64,000 nucleotides of DNA from an uncultured Cyclobacteriaceae bacterium. Lineage in GTDB: Bacteria > Bacteroidota > Bacteroidia > Cytophagales > Cyclobacteriaceae. The translations under genes were made by a program, and so were the position numbers. Location of the stretch: assembly GCA_943788235.1 (NCBI GenBank), contig CALSPM010000002.1, positions 595,983 to 659,982 of the forward strand, in the 5' to 3' direction. Below the pieces are notes generated by a model that saw only the letters and a list, made by a program, of their open reading frames with translations, had not been told where the DNA came from and did no database searches. This document shows positions 8,092 through 17,325 of the stretch, one piece after another (position 1 is the stretch's first letter; each line of letters begins with the position of its first letter).

Positions 8092-9264
8092 TTAAGCTTT
8101 ATCTTTGATTTTAGTCCAAATATTTCCATTGGTGGATGAAGCTACCACCGCAGCTACGAGGGACATTCCCTTGAAACCATCATCAATATCCGGATAAGTC
8201 ACGCTCGAAGCAGGGGATGAATGGACTTTGAATTGTCGTACATGATCCGAGAAATTTCTATAGATGTTAGCAAAAGCTTCGATATATCCCTCAGGATGAC
8301 CAGAAGGCGTTCTCATATTCAAATGTGTTTCTTCGTGCAAATAAGAATGGTCTACCCCAGTCCTGTAGATTTGTGTTGGCGCTCCCTGTTTTTTTACAAG
8401 AAGCGTATTGTGATCAGTATTGCTCCATTCTAATGCGCCCGCTTCCCCATAGATTCGAAATTTAAGATTGTTCTCATCGCCATGTGCAACTTGTGAGGCC
8501 GAAATCACCCCCTGAGCCTGTTGCTCCATTCTAAACAAGACATCGGCATCATCATCCAAGGTTCTTCCAGGTACAAAAGCATTGAGTTCGGCCAATACTT
8601 CAGTTATTTTTGATCCAGAAACATATTCAGCTAAATGCCCGCAATGGGTCCCTATGTCTCCAAAACAATTACTAATACCAGCTTTTTGGGGATCTGAACG
8701 CCATGTGGCCTGCTTTTGACCTGTGTCTTCCAACTTATCCGATAACCATCCTTGCGGGTATTCTACCATTACCTTTCGAACCTTACCTATTTCTCCATTC
8801 TTCACCATGGCCTTTGCTTGAATCAACATGGGATAGTAGGCATACGTATAAGTTAGTCCAAAGGGTAAGCCAGTCGTTTTGACTTTGCTTCTAAGTTGCT
8901 TTGCTTCGTCCATCGTAAAGCACAACGGCTTGTCTATGATAACAGGAAAACCATGATCTAAAGCCGACATTGCCGGAGCAAAATGCATATTATTTTGCGT
9001 AACAATAGAAGCAAAATCCATTCGCTCCTCCTCAGACAGGCGCGCTTCGGACGCCATCATTTCATCAAATGTTCTGTACAACCTGTCTTCATTGAGAAAA
9101 ATTTCCTTACCAAAGGCAAAAGATTTATCTGAATCTGAACTAAAGACGCCACAAACCAATTCAATTTGACCATCGAGTTGCGCTGCCATTCGATGAATTC
9201 CTCCGATAAATGCACCTCTTCCACCACCTACCATTCCCATTTTAAGTTTTCTATCTGTTGTCAT
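8092..9264 (-). CDS. Gfo/Idh/MocA family oxidoreductase
   Basis: 390 residues. The N-terminal Rossmann fold shows GMVGGGRGAFIGGIHR (dinucleotide binding). IDKPLCFTMDEAKQL is the family's EKP-type motif with Asp instead of Glu. The C-terminal alpha/beta substrate domain contains DIGTHCGHLAEYVSG with the catalytic-type His/Asp cluster. Family members oxidise sugar hydroxyls with NAD(P), commonly at C3 of a glycoside. It lies 11 bp after a paralogue at 9276 and 25 bp before the isomerase, clearly one operon. No signal peptide is seen, so it acts in the cytoplasm. Confidence 0.9.
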   Translation of the reverse strand: MTTDRKLKMGMVGGGRGAFIGGIHRMAAQLDGQIELVCGVFSSDSDKSFAFGKEIFLNEDRLYRTFDEMMASEARLSEEERMDFASIVTQNNMHFAPAMSALDHGFPVIIDKPLCFTMDEAKQLRSKVKTTGLPFGLTYTYAYYPMLIQAKAMVKNGEIGKVRKVMVEYPQGWLSDKLEDTGQKQATWRSDPQKAGISNCFGDIGTHCGHLAEYVSGSKITEVLAELNAFVPGRTLDDDADVLFRMEQQAQGVISASQVAHGDENNLKFRIYGEAGALEWSNTDHNTLLVKKQGAPTQIYRTGVDHSYLHEETHLNMRTPSGHPEGYIEAFANIYRNFSDHVRQFKVHSSPASSVTYPDIDDGFKGMSLVAAVVASSTNGNIWTKIKDKA

Positions 9265-9275
9265 GAATAATTATT

Positions 9276-10412
9276 TTAACTGACCTTTACCCATACTTGT
9301 CCTTGGCTACTTGATGACAATACCGCTTCGATAAACGACATTCCCCTTACCCCATCATGGACCGTGGGGAAAGCACCCGCCCTATTGGGTCTCCCCTGAA
9401 TGGCCGCTGCTACGCCGTTATAAATATTCCCCATGGCATCAAATAGACCTTCAGGGTGACCTGGAGCAATTTTAGTGCTCTCCAAGGCAAACTCACTATT
9501 GTATGGATTGCCCGGTTTATAAATTTGAGTGGGGGCGCCTTCAATCAAATGTTTTAAATACATGGGATGTTCTTGCTCCCATTTCAATCCTCCTTGATCC
9601 CCATATATTGCAATAGAAAAATTATTTTCTTCGCCTGTTGCGATTTGACTGGCTGTGATGACGCCTCGTGACCCATTATTCATTCTTAGGAGTATGGTAC
9701 CGTCTACATCTAATTCATTTTCGGGATAAAGGGTATCCAAATCAGCCAATACTTTATCGATCTCTAATCCCGTAGTATACTCAATCAAATTAAAGGCATG
9801 AACCCCAATATCGCCCATACAACAGCTTAGGCCAGACATTTTTGGATTCAATCTCCAGACCTTTTTCCTTTCCTCTTCTTGGTGAATGGATGGATTAATC
9901 CAACCTTGATAATATTGTGCATCTACTTTCTGGACCCTCCCAATCTTGCCTTGAGCAATCATTGACTTCATTTGACGAATCATCGGATAACCCGTATAGG
10001 TATGGCTAAGACCAAAAACCACCTCTTTCTCTTGTACTAATTTTTCTAATAACCGTGCTTCGTCTGCCGTGACCGTGACAGGCTTTTCGCAGATGACATT
10101 AAAACCAGCACTCACCAGCTTCTTTGCCATCTCAAAATGCAGAAAATTGGGAGTTAAGATGGACACTACTTGAATGCGCTCCTCTTCGGCAAGGGCCAAC
10201 TCTTTCTCAATGAATATCTCTAATGATGGATAGGATCTCGCAGCATCTAACTCTAGTTGTGCTGCAAATTGATTTCCTTCATCAAAATTAATATCAAATA
10301 CTCCTCCGGTCAAAACATAATTTTCACCCATGTAAGCAGCCACTCGGTGTACAATCCCAATAAAGGAACTTAAACCGCCTCCTATGAGGCCCAATCTTAT
10401 CTTACCACGCAT
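9276..10412 (-). CDS. Gfo/Idh/MocA family oxidoreductase (first gene of sugar operon)
   Basis: 378 residues, a paralogue of the next gene with the same layout: Rossmann GLIGGGLSSFIGIVHR, CEKPVTVTADEARLL and DIGVHAFNLIEYTTG. It keeps the canonical EKP motif that its neighbour has altered, so the pair may act on different carbons or different sugars. It is the promoter-proximal gene of the 2063-10412 cassette; the ATG at 10412 faces a 367-bp AT-rich intergenic region shared with the divergent M28 peptidase gene. Confidence 0.9.
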   Translation of the reverse strand: MRGKIRLGLIGGGLSSFIGIVHRVAAYMGENYVLTGGVFDINFDEGNQFAAQLELDAARSYPSLEIFIEKELALAEEERIQVVSILTPNFLHFEMAKKLVSAGFNVICEKPVTVTADEARLLEKLVQEKEVVFGLSHTYTGYPMIRQMKSMIAQGKIGRVQKVDAQYYQGWINPSIHQEEERKKVWRLNPKMSGLSCCMGDIGVHAFNLIEYTTGLEIDKVLADLDTLYPENELDVDGTILLRMNNGSRGVITASQIATGEENNFSIAIYGDQGGLKWEQEHPMYLKHLIEGAPTQIYKPGNPYNSEFALESTKIAPGHPEGLFDAMGNIYNGVAAAIQGRPNRAGAFPTVHDGVRGMSFIEAVLSSSSQGQVWVKVS

Positions 10413-10779
10413 ATTTTTTATAATAAACCCTGTTTTTTAGACTAATCTTTTCAAGATATTGTCGTAATTAAGGAGTTTTTTTAAATAGAAAAAATGAGAG
10501 TATCATTTTATTGATGCCATTCAAAAAATAATTACTCAAAAAATTTCAGTGCTTGAATATCAAATAAAAATATTTATGCGGTATTTGCCTAACTTTATTT
10601 AAGAAAAAAAAATAAATATTTCTCAAAAATGATGTTTTTTTAGACGCTGCATTTAAATTACTATAAAAATGCCGCATATCATTAGAATTAAAGGAAGTGA
10701 TCTAAAGTTATTTATTTAAAGTAATGACCGCTCAAAAAATTAAGATTGGCGAATTTGTCTGAATGATTCAAATTGCAAT
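10413..10779. other. Divergent intergenic region, AT-rich
   Basis: 367 bp between the sugar operon (minus) and the M28 peptidase gene (plus). It is very A/T-rich with no coding frame of note. It must carry both promoters, but I see no convincing TTG-N20-TAnnTTTG pair. A weak 7-bp inverted repeat (TATGCGG/CCGCATA) occurs near 10574 and 10670. Confidence 0.5.
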
Positions 10780-12156
10780 ATGAAAAAAATAATGATTGCT
10801 TTCCTACTCGTTGTCCCCTACTTGGTTTCAGGTCAAGAAAAATCTGATGAGGTCATGATTGCCTCCATTTATGATGAGATCTTGTCCAATAGCCCCATAT
10901 ACGAAAACTTGAGGGTACTTTGTAAAGATGTTGGCCATCGACTTAGTGGATCAACAGGTGCCGCGGCAGCCGTCGAATATACCCGTCAATTAATGAATGC
11001 GTATGACTTTGATACCGTATACCTGCAGCCTGTAATGGTGCCTAACTGGAAGCGAGGCCCTCTTGAAATTCTAAAAATAACAAACTCAAAAAAAAGAGGA
11101 ATTATAGATTTAAATGCCTTAGCTCTTGGTAATTCTGTTGGGACTGGACCTCAAGGAATTTTAGCTGAAATCATTGAATTGAAAGGTCTCTCTGAAATCC
11201 AAGAACGCAAAAATGAACTAGCAGGTAAAATTGTTTTTTTTAACGGGCCCATGAATCCAACTCTATTAGAAACTTTTTCGGCCTATGGGGCGGCTGTTTC
11301 TCAAAGATCTTCAGGGGCCGCTAGAACGGCTCCTTATGGGGCCAAAGCTATCATTGTACGCTCGATGACCCAAAGTTTAGATGACGTACCTCACACAGGT
11401 TCCTTGCGTTATCAAACAGACATAAAGGCCATTCCAGCAATGGCCATAAGCACCAAAGATGCTGATTTATTGAGTCAATTATTGAAAGACCAAGCCGACC
11501 TCCATATTTATATGGAAAATTATGCAGAAATGCTTCCTGAAGCTCAATCGTTTAACGTTATTGGTCAGCTAACAGGCACTTTATTTCCCGACGAATATAT
11601 TGCCGTTGGCGGACATTTAGATTCATGGGATGTAGGTGAAGGGGCTCATGACGATGGCAGTGGATGTATGCAAGGCATCGAAGTACTCAGGGTTTTCAAA
11701 TCTCTAAACATCAAACCCAAAAGAACCTTACGAGCAGTTATGTGGATGAATGAAGAAAATGGAAGCAAAGGAGGAAAAGCTTATGCCAACTTGAGTGAAA
11801 TGCGAAAGGAACATCATATAGCGGCCATAGAATCTGACCGAGGCGGATTTGTGCCTAGGGGTTTCACCAGTACAGGAAGTGCAAAACAAAAACAACAACT
11901 TTCAAAATGGAAGATCTTATTTGAGCCGTATGGATTGCATGATTTTGATCGTACAGGCGGTGGTGCTGATATCGGACCCCTATCAAAGCAAGGGACTTTT
12001 CTAATTGGATTACTCCCTGATGGCCAACGTTATTTCCGTTATCATCACACTGAAAAGGATGTCTTCGAAGCCGTTGATCGTCGCGAGCTAGAGTTAGGTG
12101 CGGCCTCCATGGCCAGTCTCGTTTATCTATTGGATCAATACGGTGTTAAGAACTAA
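10780..12156 (+). CDS. M28 family zinc aminopeptidase/carboxypeptidase Q-like, exported
   Basis: 458 residues with a Sec signal peptide ending VSGQ. A protease-associated-like segment is followed by the M28 catalytic domain. Zinc and catalytic residues are visible in order: GGHLDSWDVG (His, Asp), HDDGSG (bridging Asp), MNEENGSKGG (Glu pair), ESDRGG (Asp) and RYHHTEKD (His). The arrangement resembles plasma glutamate carboxypeptidase / carboxypeptidase Q. It would act in the periplasm on small peptides or dipeptides. It starts a same-strand set with the M19 dipeptidase and gamma-glutamyltransferase genes, though a 160-bp gap follows it. Confidence 0.9.
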   Translation: MKKIMIAFLLVVPYLVSGQEKSDEVMIASIYDEILSNSPIYENLRVLCKDVGHRLSGSTGAAAAVEYTRQLMNAYDFDTVYLQPVMVPNWKRGPLEILKITNSKKRGIIDLNALALGNSVGTGPQGILAEIIELKGLSEIQERKNELAGKIVFFNGPMNPTLLETFSAYGAAVSQRSSGAARTAPYGAKAIIVRSMTQSLDDVPHTGSLRYQTDIKAIPAMAISTKDADLLSQLLKDQADLHIYMENYAEMLPEAQSFNVIGQLTGTLFPDEYIAVGGHLDSWDVGEGAHDDGSGCMQGIEVLRVFKSLNIKPKRTLRAVMWMNEENGSKGGKAYANLSEMRKEHHIAAIESDRGGFVPRGFTSTGSAKQKQQLSKWKILFEPYGLHDFDRTGGGADIGPLSKQGTFLIGLLPDGQRYFRYHHTEKDVFEAVDRRELELGAASMASLVYLLDQYGVKN

Positions 12157-12316
12157 ACTAAAGTCATTAGGCTTTTACGCTCAAATAATTAGAATCTAGG
12201 TCATCATCGAGGCGAGAATACCGAATGGGTTTTTATTTTTTTATCAACACTATGAGATACCTTAAATATAATTATTGAAAAAAGAGTCCTACTATGGATC
12301 TGAAAATTAAAAATCA

Positions 12317-12913
12317 TTGAAATTAAAATACGCCTTGCTTCTTGTCAGCACTTCCCTTTTGAATCTGTTTAGCTGCCAAAAAAATGAGATAGATGAAATC
12401 GAAATTATAGCCTCAACTACCTTAGAAATGGTGATGCTCAATGAAGACTTATCTTACCAAGTCACTGATACAGAAATAGGCATCATCCGTTTTACACAAA
12501 AAGAAGGTGTGGTCTCCGTAGACTTAGAGGTTACTAATTTTCCCGAAGGTCAATTGTCTTATTATCATGCCATTCACATACACAACGGAACTTGTGAATC
12601 ACCCTCATCACATTGGAATCTGGGTAAAGATTTAGATTACAATTTTTGTAACGTGCTCAGCATGGATGAAGTATGGGCCAAACCCAAGGCGGGTGATCTA
12701 GGTAATGTCTATATCAATGAAGCAGGAGTGGGAGATTTTAGTTTACAGACAGATCTCTATACCATTGGATCAAATGACGCTTCAGACATTGTTGGAAAGA
12801 TTATTTATATGCATGAAGTAGCCGAAAATTTTAAACAAGAATGTTTTGAAGATCACAACCATGACCACAATAACAAAAAAATAGCTTGTGGTACGATTGA
12901 ACTTATGAACTAA
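12317..12913 (+). CDS. Cu/Zn-superoxide-dismutase-like lipoprotein lacking the zinc site
   Basis: 198 residues. A TTG start gives a lipoprotein signal ending NLFSC (Cys20). The SodC fold is recognisable from HAIHIHNGTC (His87 and His89), SSHWN (His99), AGDLGNVYINEAG (Asp127), YMHEV (His166) and ACGTIEL (Cys191, pairing with Cys93). Copper ligands are therefore kept. The zinc-ligand His normally in RHAGDLGN is Lys124, the zinc His in the intervening loop is absent, and the active-site Arg before ACG is Lys. A His-rich patch DHNHDH precedes the end. By analogy with copper-only SODs it may dismutate superoxide or bind copper. The gene is 2 bp before the dipeptidase gene. Confidence 0.72.
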   Translation: MKLKYALLLVSTSLLNLFSCQKNEIDEIEIIASTTLEMVMLNEDLSYQVTDTEIGIIRFTQKEGVVSVDLEVTNFPEGQLSYYHAIHIHNGTCESPSSHWNLGKDLDYNFCNVLSMDEVWAKPKAGDLGNVYINEAGVGDFSLQTDLYTIGSNDASDIVGKIIYMHEVAENFKQECFEDHNHDHNNKKIACGTIELMN

Positions 12914-12914
12914 G

Positions 12915-14078
12915 ATGAAAAAATTACTTAAGTATGCCTTCACTTTATTTTCATCAGGGACCTTACTTTTTTTCTACTTAGTGGGAAAAATCACAGATAA
13001 ATCTATGAATAAGGTTAAGGTTTTGGACCATTATGAGCCTTCTCAGCATGCCTTACAATTACACAGTGACTTAACCATTGCAGATCTCCATGCTGACAAT
13101 TTATTGTGGGACAGAGACCTCACCTCAGCGACTACACACGGCATGGTCGACCTTCCCAAGTTAATCTCGGGAAATTATACCCTTCAAGTATTCGATGCGG
13201 TCATAAAATCTCCCCGAAACCTTAATTATCTTTCTAATTCGGCCGATACTGATAACCTTACCTTATTAGCAGCTGCCAATAGATGGCCGTTCAAAACTTG
13301 GTTCAGCCTCTATGCTCGTGCCTTACATCAAAGTGAATTACTTAAAACAGCTGTTCAAAACTCATCACAGCTAGAATTTATTCAAACACAAGATGACCTA
13401 AACTATTTTTTAAGGCTTCGGAAAAATAATAGTTATAAAATCGGTGCCATTTTATCAATAGAAGGCTTACATGCTCTTGAGGGGAATTTTCTGAATTTAG
13501 ATGGCCTTTATGATGCGGGTTTTAGGATCATGGGACTCGTTCATTTTTTTGATAATGAAATAGGCGGTTCTTCAGCGGGTGAATCAAAACAAGGGCTGAC
13601 AGATTTCGGAAAACGCATCATTCATGAAATAGAAAAAAAAGAAATCATCATCGATCTCGCTCATGCCTCTCCCAAATTAATAGAAGAGGTCCTTGAGATC
13701 GTCAAAAGACCCGTAATCGTCTCTCATACTGGAGTCAATGGCATCTTTGATAGTCCTCGGAATCTATCCGATGCCGATTTGCGGGCAATCGCTAAAAATG
13801 GAGGTCTGATAGGTATCGGATTCTGGGAGGAGGCCGTAGGGTCTATTCACCCGACTTCCATCGCTGCCGCCATAAGATATACAAGTGATTTAATAGGTGT
13901 AGATCATGTTGCATTAGGCTCAGATTTTGACGGTGCGGTTACTACCAGCTTTGATGCCTCAAACATTATTTTACTTACTGAAGCCCTCATTCAAGAAGAT
14001 TTTTCCGATATAGAAATTAAAAAAATTATGGGAGGTAATCAAATTAAATTTTTAAGGCATAATTTACCAAAAAAATAA
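12915..14078 (+). CDS. Membrane dipeptidase (peptidase M19), renal-dipeptidase type
   Basis: 387 residues with an N-terminal hydrophobic anchor. The zinc site is visible as ADLHADNLL (HxD), LSIEGLHAL (bridging Glu), DLAHAS and VSHTG (His ligands) and GSDFDG (Asp). M19 enzymes hydrolyse dipeptides such as Cys-Gly. It starts 2 bp after the SodC-like gene and ends 7 bp before the gamma-glutamyltransferase gene. This ordering suggests sequential breakdown of glutathione: GGT releases Glu, then this enzyme splits Cys-Gly. It acts at the outer face of the cytoplasmic membrane or in the periplasm. Confidence 0.92.
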   Translation: MKKLLKYAFTLFSSGTLLFFYLVGKITDKSMNKVKVLDHYEPSQHALQLHSDLTIADLHADNLLWDRDLTSATTHGMVDLPKLISGNYTLQVFDAVIKSPRNLNYLSNSADTDNLTLLAAANRWPFKTWFSLYARALHQSELLKTAVQNSSQLEFIQTQDDLNYFLRLRKNNSYKIGAILSIEGLHALEGNFLNLDGLYDAGFRIMGLVHFFDNEIGGSSAGESKQGLTDFGKRIIHEIEKKEIIIDLAHASPKLIEEVLEIVKRPVIVSHTGVNGIFDSPRNLSDADLRAIAKNGGLIGIGFWEEAVGSIHPTSIAAAIRYTSDLIGVDHVALGSDFDGAVTTSFDASNIILLTEALIQEDFSDIEIKKIMGGNQIKFLRHNLPKK

Positions 14079-14084
14079 AAGTAT

Positions 14085-15785
14085 ATGAAAAAAATCAATG
14101 TGGTTGTATTCTTGATAATTAATTTTTTTAGCTGTAACAAGCCTAAGGTCACTGCTCCTCAAGAAATTAAAGGTGCTCTTGGAGAAAAAGCCATGGTGGC
14201 TACTACCCATCCTCTGGCTACTGCTGTTGGATTAGAAATCATGAAGAAAGGTGGTAATGCCATCGATGCAGCTATTGGCATTCAATTCGCATTGAGTGTA
14301 GTCTATCCACAAGCTGGAAACATTGGTGGAGGTGGCTTCGCGGTAATCCGGTTGGCAAATGGAAAAGTATCAACCTTAGATTTTCGCGAAAAAGCACCTC
14401 AGTTAGCCGAAAAAAATATGTACCTCAGCCCAGATGGTAAAGTGGTTCAAACAAAAATCAGATTGGGTCATCTCGCTTCAGGCGTTCCAGGATCGGTAGC
14501 GGGAATGTGGGAATTACATCAAAAGCATGGTCATCTCCCTTGGTCTGACTTAATCAATCCAGCTATTAATTTAGCCTACAGCGGTCATCTATTGACAGAA
14601 AGAATAGCTAAGAGTCTTAATGAGAATCAAAATAATTTTAGAGAAGCCAATCGATACCTGCCTTGGGTCCTCAAGGAGAAAGGTTGGAATAAAGGAGATA
14701 CCTCTGTTCAAAAGCAATTGGCTTCTACCCTTTCTTTTATTCAAAAAAAAGGTCGCGATGGTTTTTATAAGGGTATTGTAGCGGATCAATTAGTTAAAGA
14801 AATGATGCTTGGCCAAGGTATTATTTCTGCAGCCGATCTGATCAATTATCAACCCGTCTGGCGAGATCCCATCAAGGGAACTTATAAAGGACACACCATC
14901 TATTCAATGGCACCTCCATCTAGTGGTGGGATCGCTCTGATTCAATTACTGAAGGGCTCAGAGTACTTAAATTTTGAAAGAATGAAATTCAACAGTGCGG
15001 AAATGTTACATTATAAAACAGAAGTAGAACGGAGAGTTTATGCCGACCGGGCTATTCATTTGGGTGATCCTGATTATTATGAGGTCCCCACAGAGGCGCT
15101 CATTAACGACAATTACAATGAAAAAAGATTTTCAAATATTAAGAAGCATAAAAAAACACCTAGTTCAAAGGTGATGGAAGGAGATGTTGCCCCTCATGAA
15201 AGTCCTGAAACGACCCATTTCTCCGTTGTTGATCCTGCCGGTAATGCCGTTGCCTTAACCACAACGCTTAATGGGAGTTATGGTTCTTCCGTTATGGTGA
15301 AAGGTGCAGGTTTTTTCTTAAATAACGAAATGGATGATTTTAGTGCCAAGCCAGGTGTTCCCAATATATACGGTCTCATTGGTTCTGAAGCCAATGCCAT
15401 TGCTCCAGGAAAACGAATGCTCAGCAGCATGACGCCCACCATCGTAGAAAAGGAAGGTGCCTTGTTTTTAGTTACTGGTTCGCCCGGTGGGGCCACTATC
15501 ATTACTACGGTTTTTCAAAGTATCATCAATGTTATTGATTTTGATATGGGTCTTCAGGAAGCCATTAATGCAAAAAAAACCCATAGTCAGTGGCTGCCTG
15601 ACATCCTTTTCATTGAAAATGGGGGAATCTCCTCTGAAGTTCAATTAGATTTAGAGAAACGTGGGCATTCGATTAGTTTTAAAGAAAGCCCAAGCAAAAT
15701 TAATGCGATATTGGTCCTTGAAGATGGTAGCCTGGAGGGGGGTGCTGATTACTTACGAAGTGATAGCTATGCCGAAGGATTTTAA
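14085..15785 (+). CDS. ggt: Gamma-glutamyltransferase, lipoprotein
   Basis: 566 residues. The signal ends NFFSC, so the protein is probably lipid-anchored. The heavy-chain region has MVATTHPLATAVGLEIMKKG, GGNAIDAAIG, GNIGGGGFAV and FREKAP. The autoprocessing Thr nucleophile is in ESPETTHFSVVDPAGNAVA, followed by the small-subunit motifs PGKRMLSSMTPT and GSPGG. The length and complete motifs suggest an active N-terminal-nucleophile hydrolase that cleaves gamma-glutamyl bonds, for example of glutathione. It is the last gene of the 12317-15785 operon and overlaps the convergent OmpA gene by 4 bp. Confidence 0.95.
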   Translation: MKKINVVVFLIINFFSCNKPKVTAPQEIKGALGEKAMVATTHPLATAVGLEIMKKGGNAIDAAIGIQFALSVVYPQAGNIGGGGFAVIRLANGKVSTLDFREKAPQLAEKNMYLSPDGKVVQTKIRLGHLASGVPGSVAGMWELHQKHGHLPWSDLINPAINLAYSGHLLTERIAKSLNENQNNFREANRYLPWVLKEKGWNKGDTSVQKQLASTLSFIQKKGRDGFYKGIVADQLVKEMMLGQGIISAADLINYQPVWRDPIKGTYKGHTIYSMAPPSSGGIALIQLLKGSEYLNFERMKFNSAEMLHYKTEVERRVYADRAIHLGDPDYYEVPTEALINDNYNEKRFSNIKKHKKTPSSKVMEGDVAPHESPETTHFSVVDPAGNAVALTTTLNGSYGSSVMVKGAGFFLNNEMDDFSAKPGVPNIYGLIGSEANAIAPGKRMLSSMTPTIVEKEGALFLVTGSPGGATIITTVFQSIINVIDFDMGLQEAINAKKTHSQWLPDILFIENGGISSEVQLDLEKRGHSISFKESPSKINAILVLEDGSLEGGADYLRSDSYAEGF

Positions 15786-17320
15786 TTCTCTATTACCAGA
15801 AATTCCACTCTGCGATTGAGCCTTCGAGCGGCCTCTGATGAGTCTTTAGCTAGGGGTTGGCTTCCTCCCAGTCCCTTACCGCTTAATCGATTAGGTGATA
15901 TTCCAGCTTGGATAAGATATTTTTCAACCACCTCTACTCTGTCTTCTGACAAGGTCTGATTAAGTGCCGGATTACCTAAATTATCTGTGTGTCCTCTTAA
16001 CTCAATTTTAAGTGATGCGTTTGATTTAAGTACGTTGACCAAAAGATCCAACGAACGTGTGCTTCCCTCAATCATCTTATCGGATCCTTTGTAAAACAAA
16101 ACTTCTTTAAGCTTGATCTTTTTTCCTATGTTGAGCGGTTCTACAAAAACTTTTATGGTATCCTGATTACTCCACTCAGTTGAAGGCAATAAGAGCGAAG
16201 CACTCATAAAACCGTCTATGTTTATGGATAACTCCAAATCCGGAAATCTCGCTGCTTTCCAAATGAATGGATTTTCCACTCTTAAACTCAAAGAATCTGT
16301 TTTAATATCAAATACACCTTCTACCATTTTTTCATTTTCAGCGTTAAGCACTAAAACAATCTTTTGATTTAATGAGGTCACAGGAAGTCGAGGACGTACC
16401 AAGGTATCTTTCACATATTTTAAGTCTGAATCAATACATATACGCCTAATATCTCCATATCCATCACTTTTGGTATTGGAAGTATAGTAGGCGACAGCAG
16501 CTACCTCCGAAAAGCTAAAAGACTTTTCAGCACCCGACGTATTGATTTTAGATCCTAAATTGACCGGATCAGACCATTTTTGCCATGTATCATCCAACCG
16601 TTTGGCATAATAAATATCAAAACTTCCCGATCCTTCTCTACCATTAGTTGCAAAAAATAAGGTCTCGTTGTCATGGGCTAAAAAAGGTGTCACTTCTTGC
16701 GCCCTCGTATTGATCCCATATCCTAAAGTCATTGGGGGACTCCAATTTCCGTTTTCCTGAAGATGAGAAATATACAGATCTTCAACTCCCATAGTTACAT
16801 TGGCTTCCATGGACATCACCATATGTTTACCATCTCTGGAAAAAGCCGCACTGAAATAAGCTGATTTATTATTGAAATATTTAATCTCAAATTTCATAAA
16901 ATTATCTAGGTCACCGTCTTGCCAATCCGCTATCATCAGTTGAGTTTCGTAACCAGCACCTTGTTTTGTCAAAGAGGCATAGACAAAAGATTGATTTTGA
17001 TTTAAAAATCCAACTGCCCTATGAATGGATTCTGAATCAAGATCCAGTCTTTTACTTGAGCCCTCTTCAGATAGCCAAATATCTGTCGGCATAAAGCTTG
17101 AACTAGATATTGCTCTATTGTGCGTTTTTGAATAAATGAGTAAATAAGGGTTTTTAGATAATAAAAGGGCGCTTTCATCCGAAGCAGAATTGAGCTCAGG
17201 TATCGGTTCAGATTCACCATTAAATACAATCGTCTGATTTTGTGCCATCAAAAATGGTGTATTTATAAAACCAATCAAGAAAATAATTAAATTTAAATGC
17301 CTATCTAAAAATTCTTTCAT
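15782..17320 (-). CDS. OmpA family protein with PD40 (TolB-like) propeller
   Basis: About 512 residues. A signal peptide (to MAQ) leads to beta-propeller repeats of the WD40-like PD40 type (KHMVMSMEANV, TLFFATNGREGSGSFDIYYA). A short Ig-like region follows, then a C-terminal OmpA peptidoglycan-binding domain at ~400-512 (LRGHTDNLGNPALNQTLSEDR, LSGKGLGGSQPLA). This layout is common in Bacteroidota cell-envelope and T9SS-associated proteins (PorE-like). I prefer the ATG at 17320; a TTG at 17329 overlapping the upstream stop is possible. It is coupled to the dehydrogenase gene upstream. Confidence 0.85.
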   Translation of the reverse strand: MKEFLDRHLNLIIFLIGFINTPFLMAQNQTIVFNGESEPIPELNSASDESALLLSKNPYLLIYSKTHNRAISSSSFMPTDIWLSEEGSSKRLDLDSESIHRAVGFLNQNQSFVYASLTKQGAGYETQLMIADWQDGDLDNFMKFEIKYFNNKSAYFSAAFSRDGKHMVMSMEANVTMGVEDLYISHLQENGNWSPPMTLGYGINTRAQEVTPFLAHDNETLFFATNGREGSGSFDIYYAKRLDDTWQKWSDPVNLGSKINTSGAEKSFSFSEVAAVAYYTSNTKSDGYGDIRRICIDSDLKYVKDTLVRPRLPVTSLNQKIVLVLNAENEKMVEGVFDIKTDSLSLRVENPFIWKAARFPDLELSINIDGFMSASLLLPSTEWSNQDTIKVFVEPLNIGKKIKLKEVLFYKGSDKMIEGSTRSLDLLVNVLKSNASLKIELRGHTDNLGNPALNQTLSEDRVEVVEKYLIQAGISPNRLSGKGLGGSQPLAKDSSEAARRLNRRVEFLVIEN

Positions 17321-17325
17321 AATGC

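Noticed and set aside
10574-10677. Inverted repeat TATGCGG/CCGCATA in the 10413-10779 gap
   Set aside because: Only 7 bp long and 90 bp apart; expected by chance at this length.
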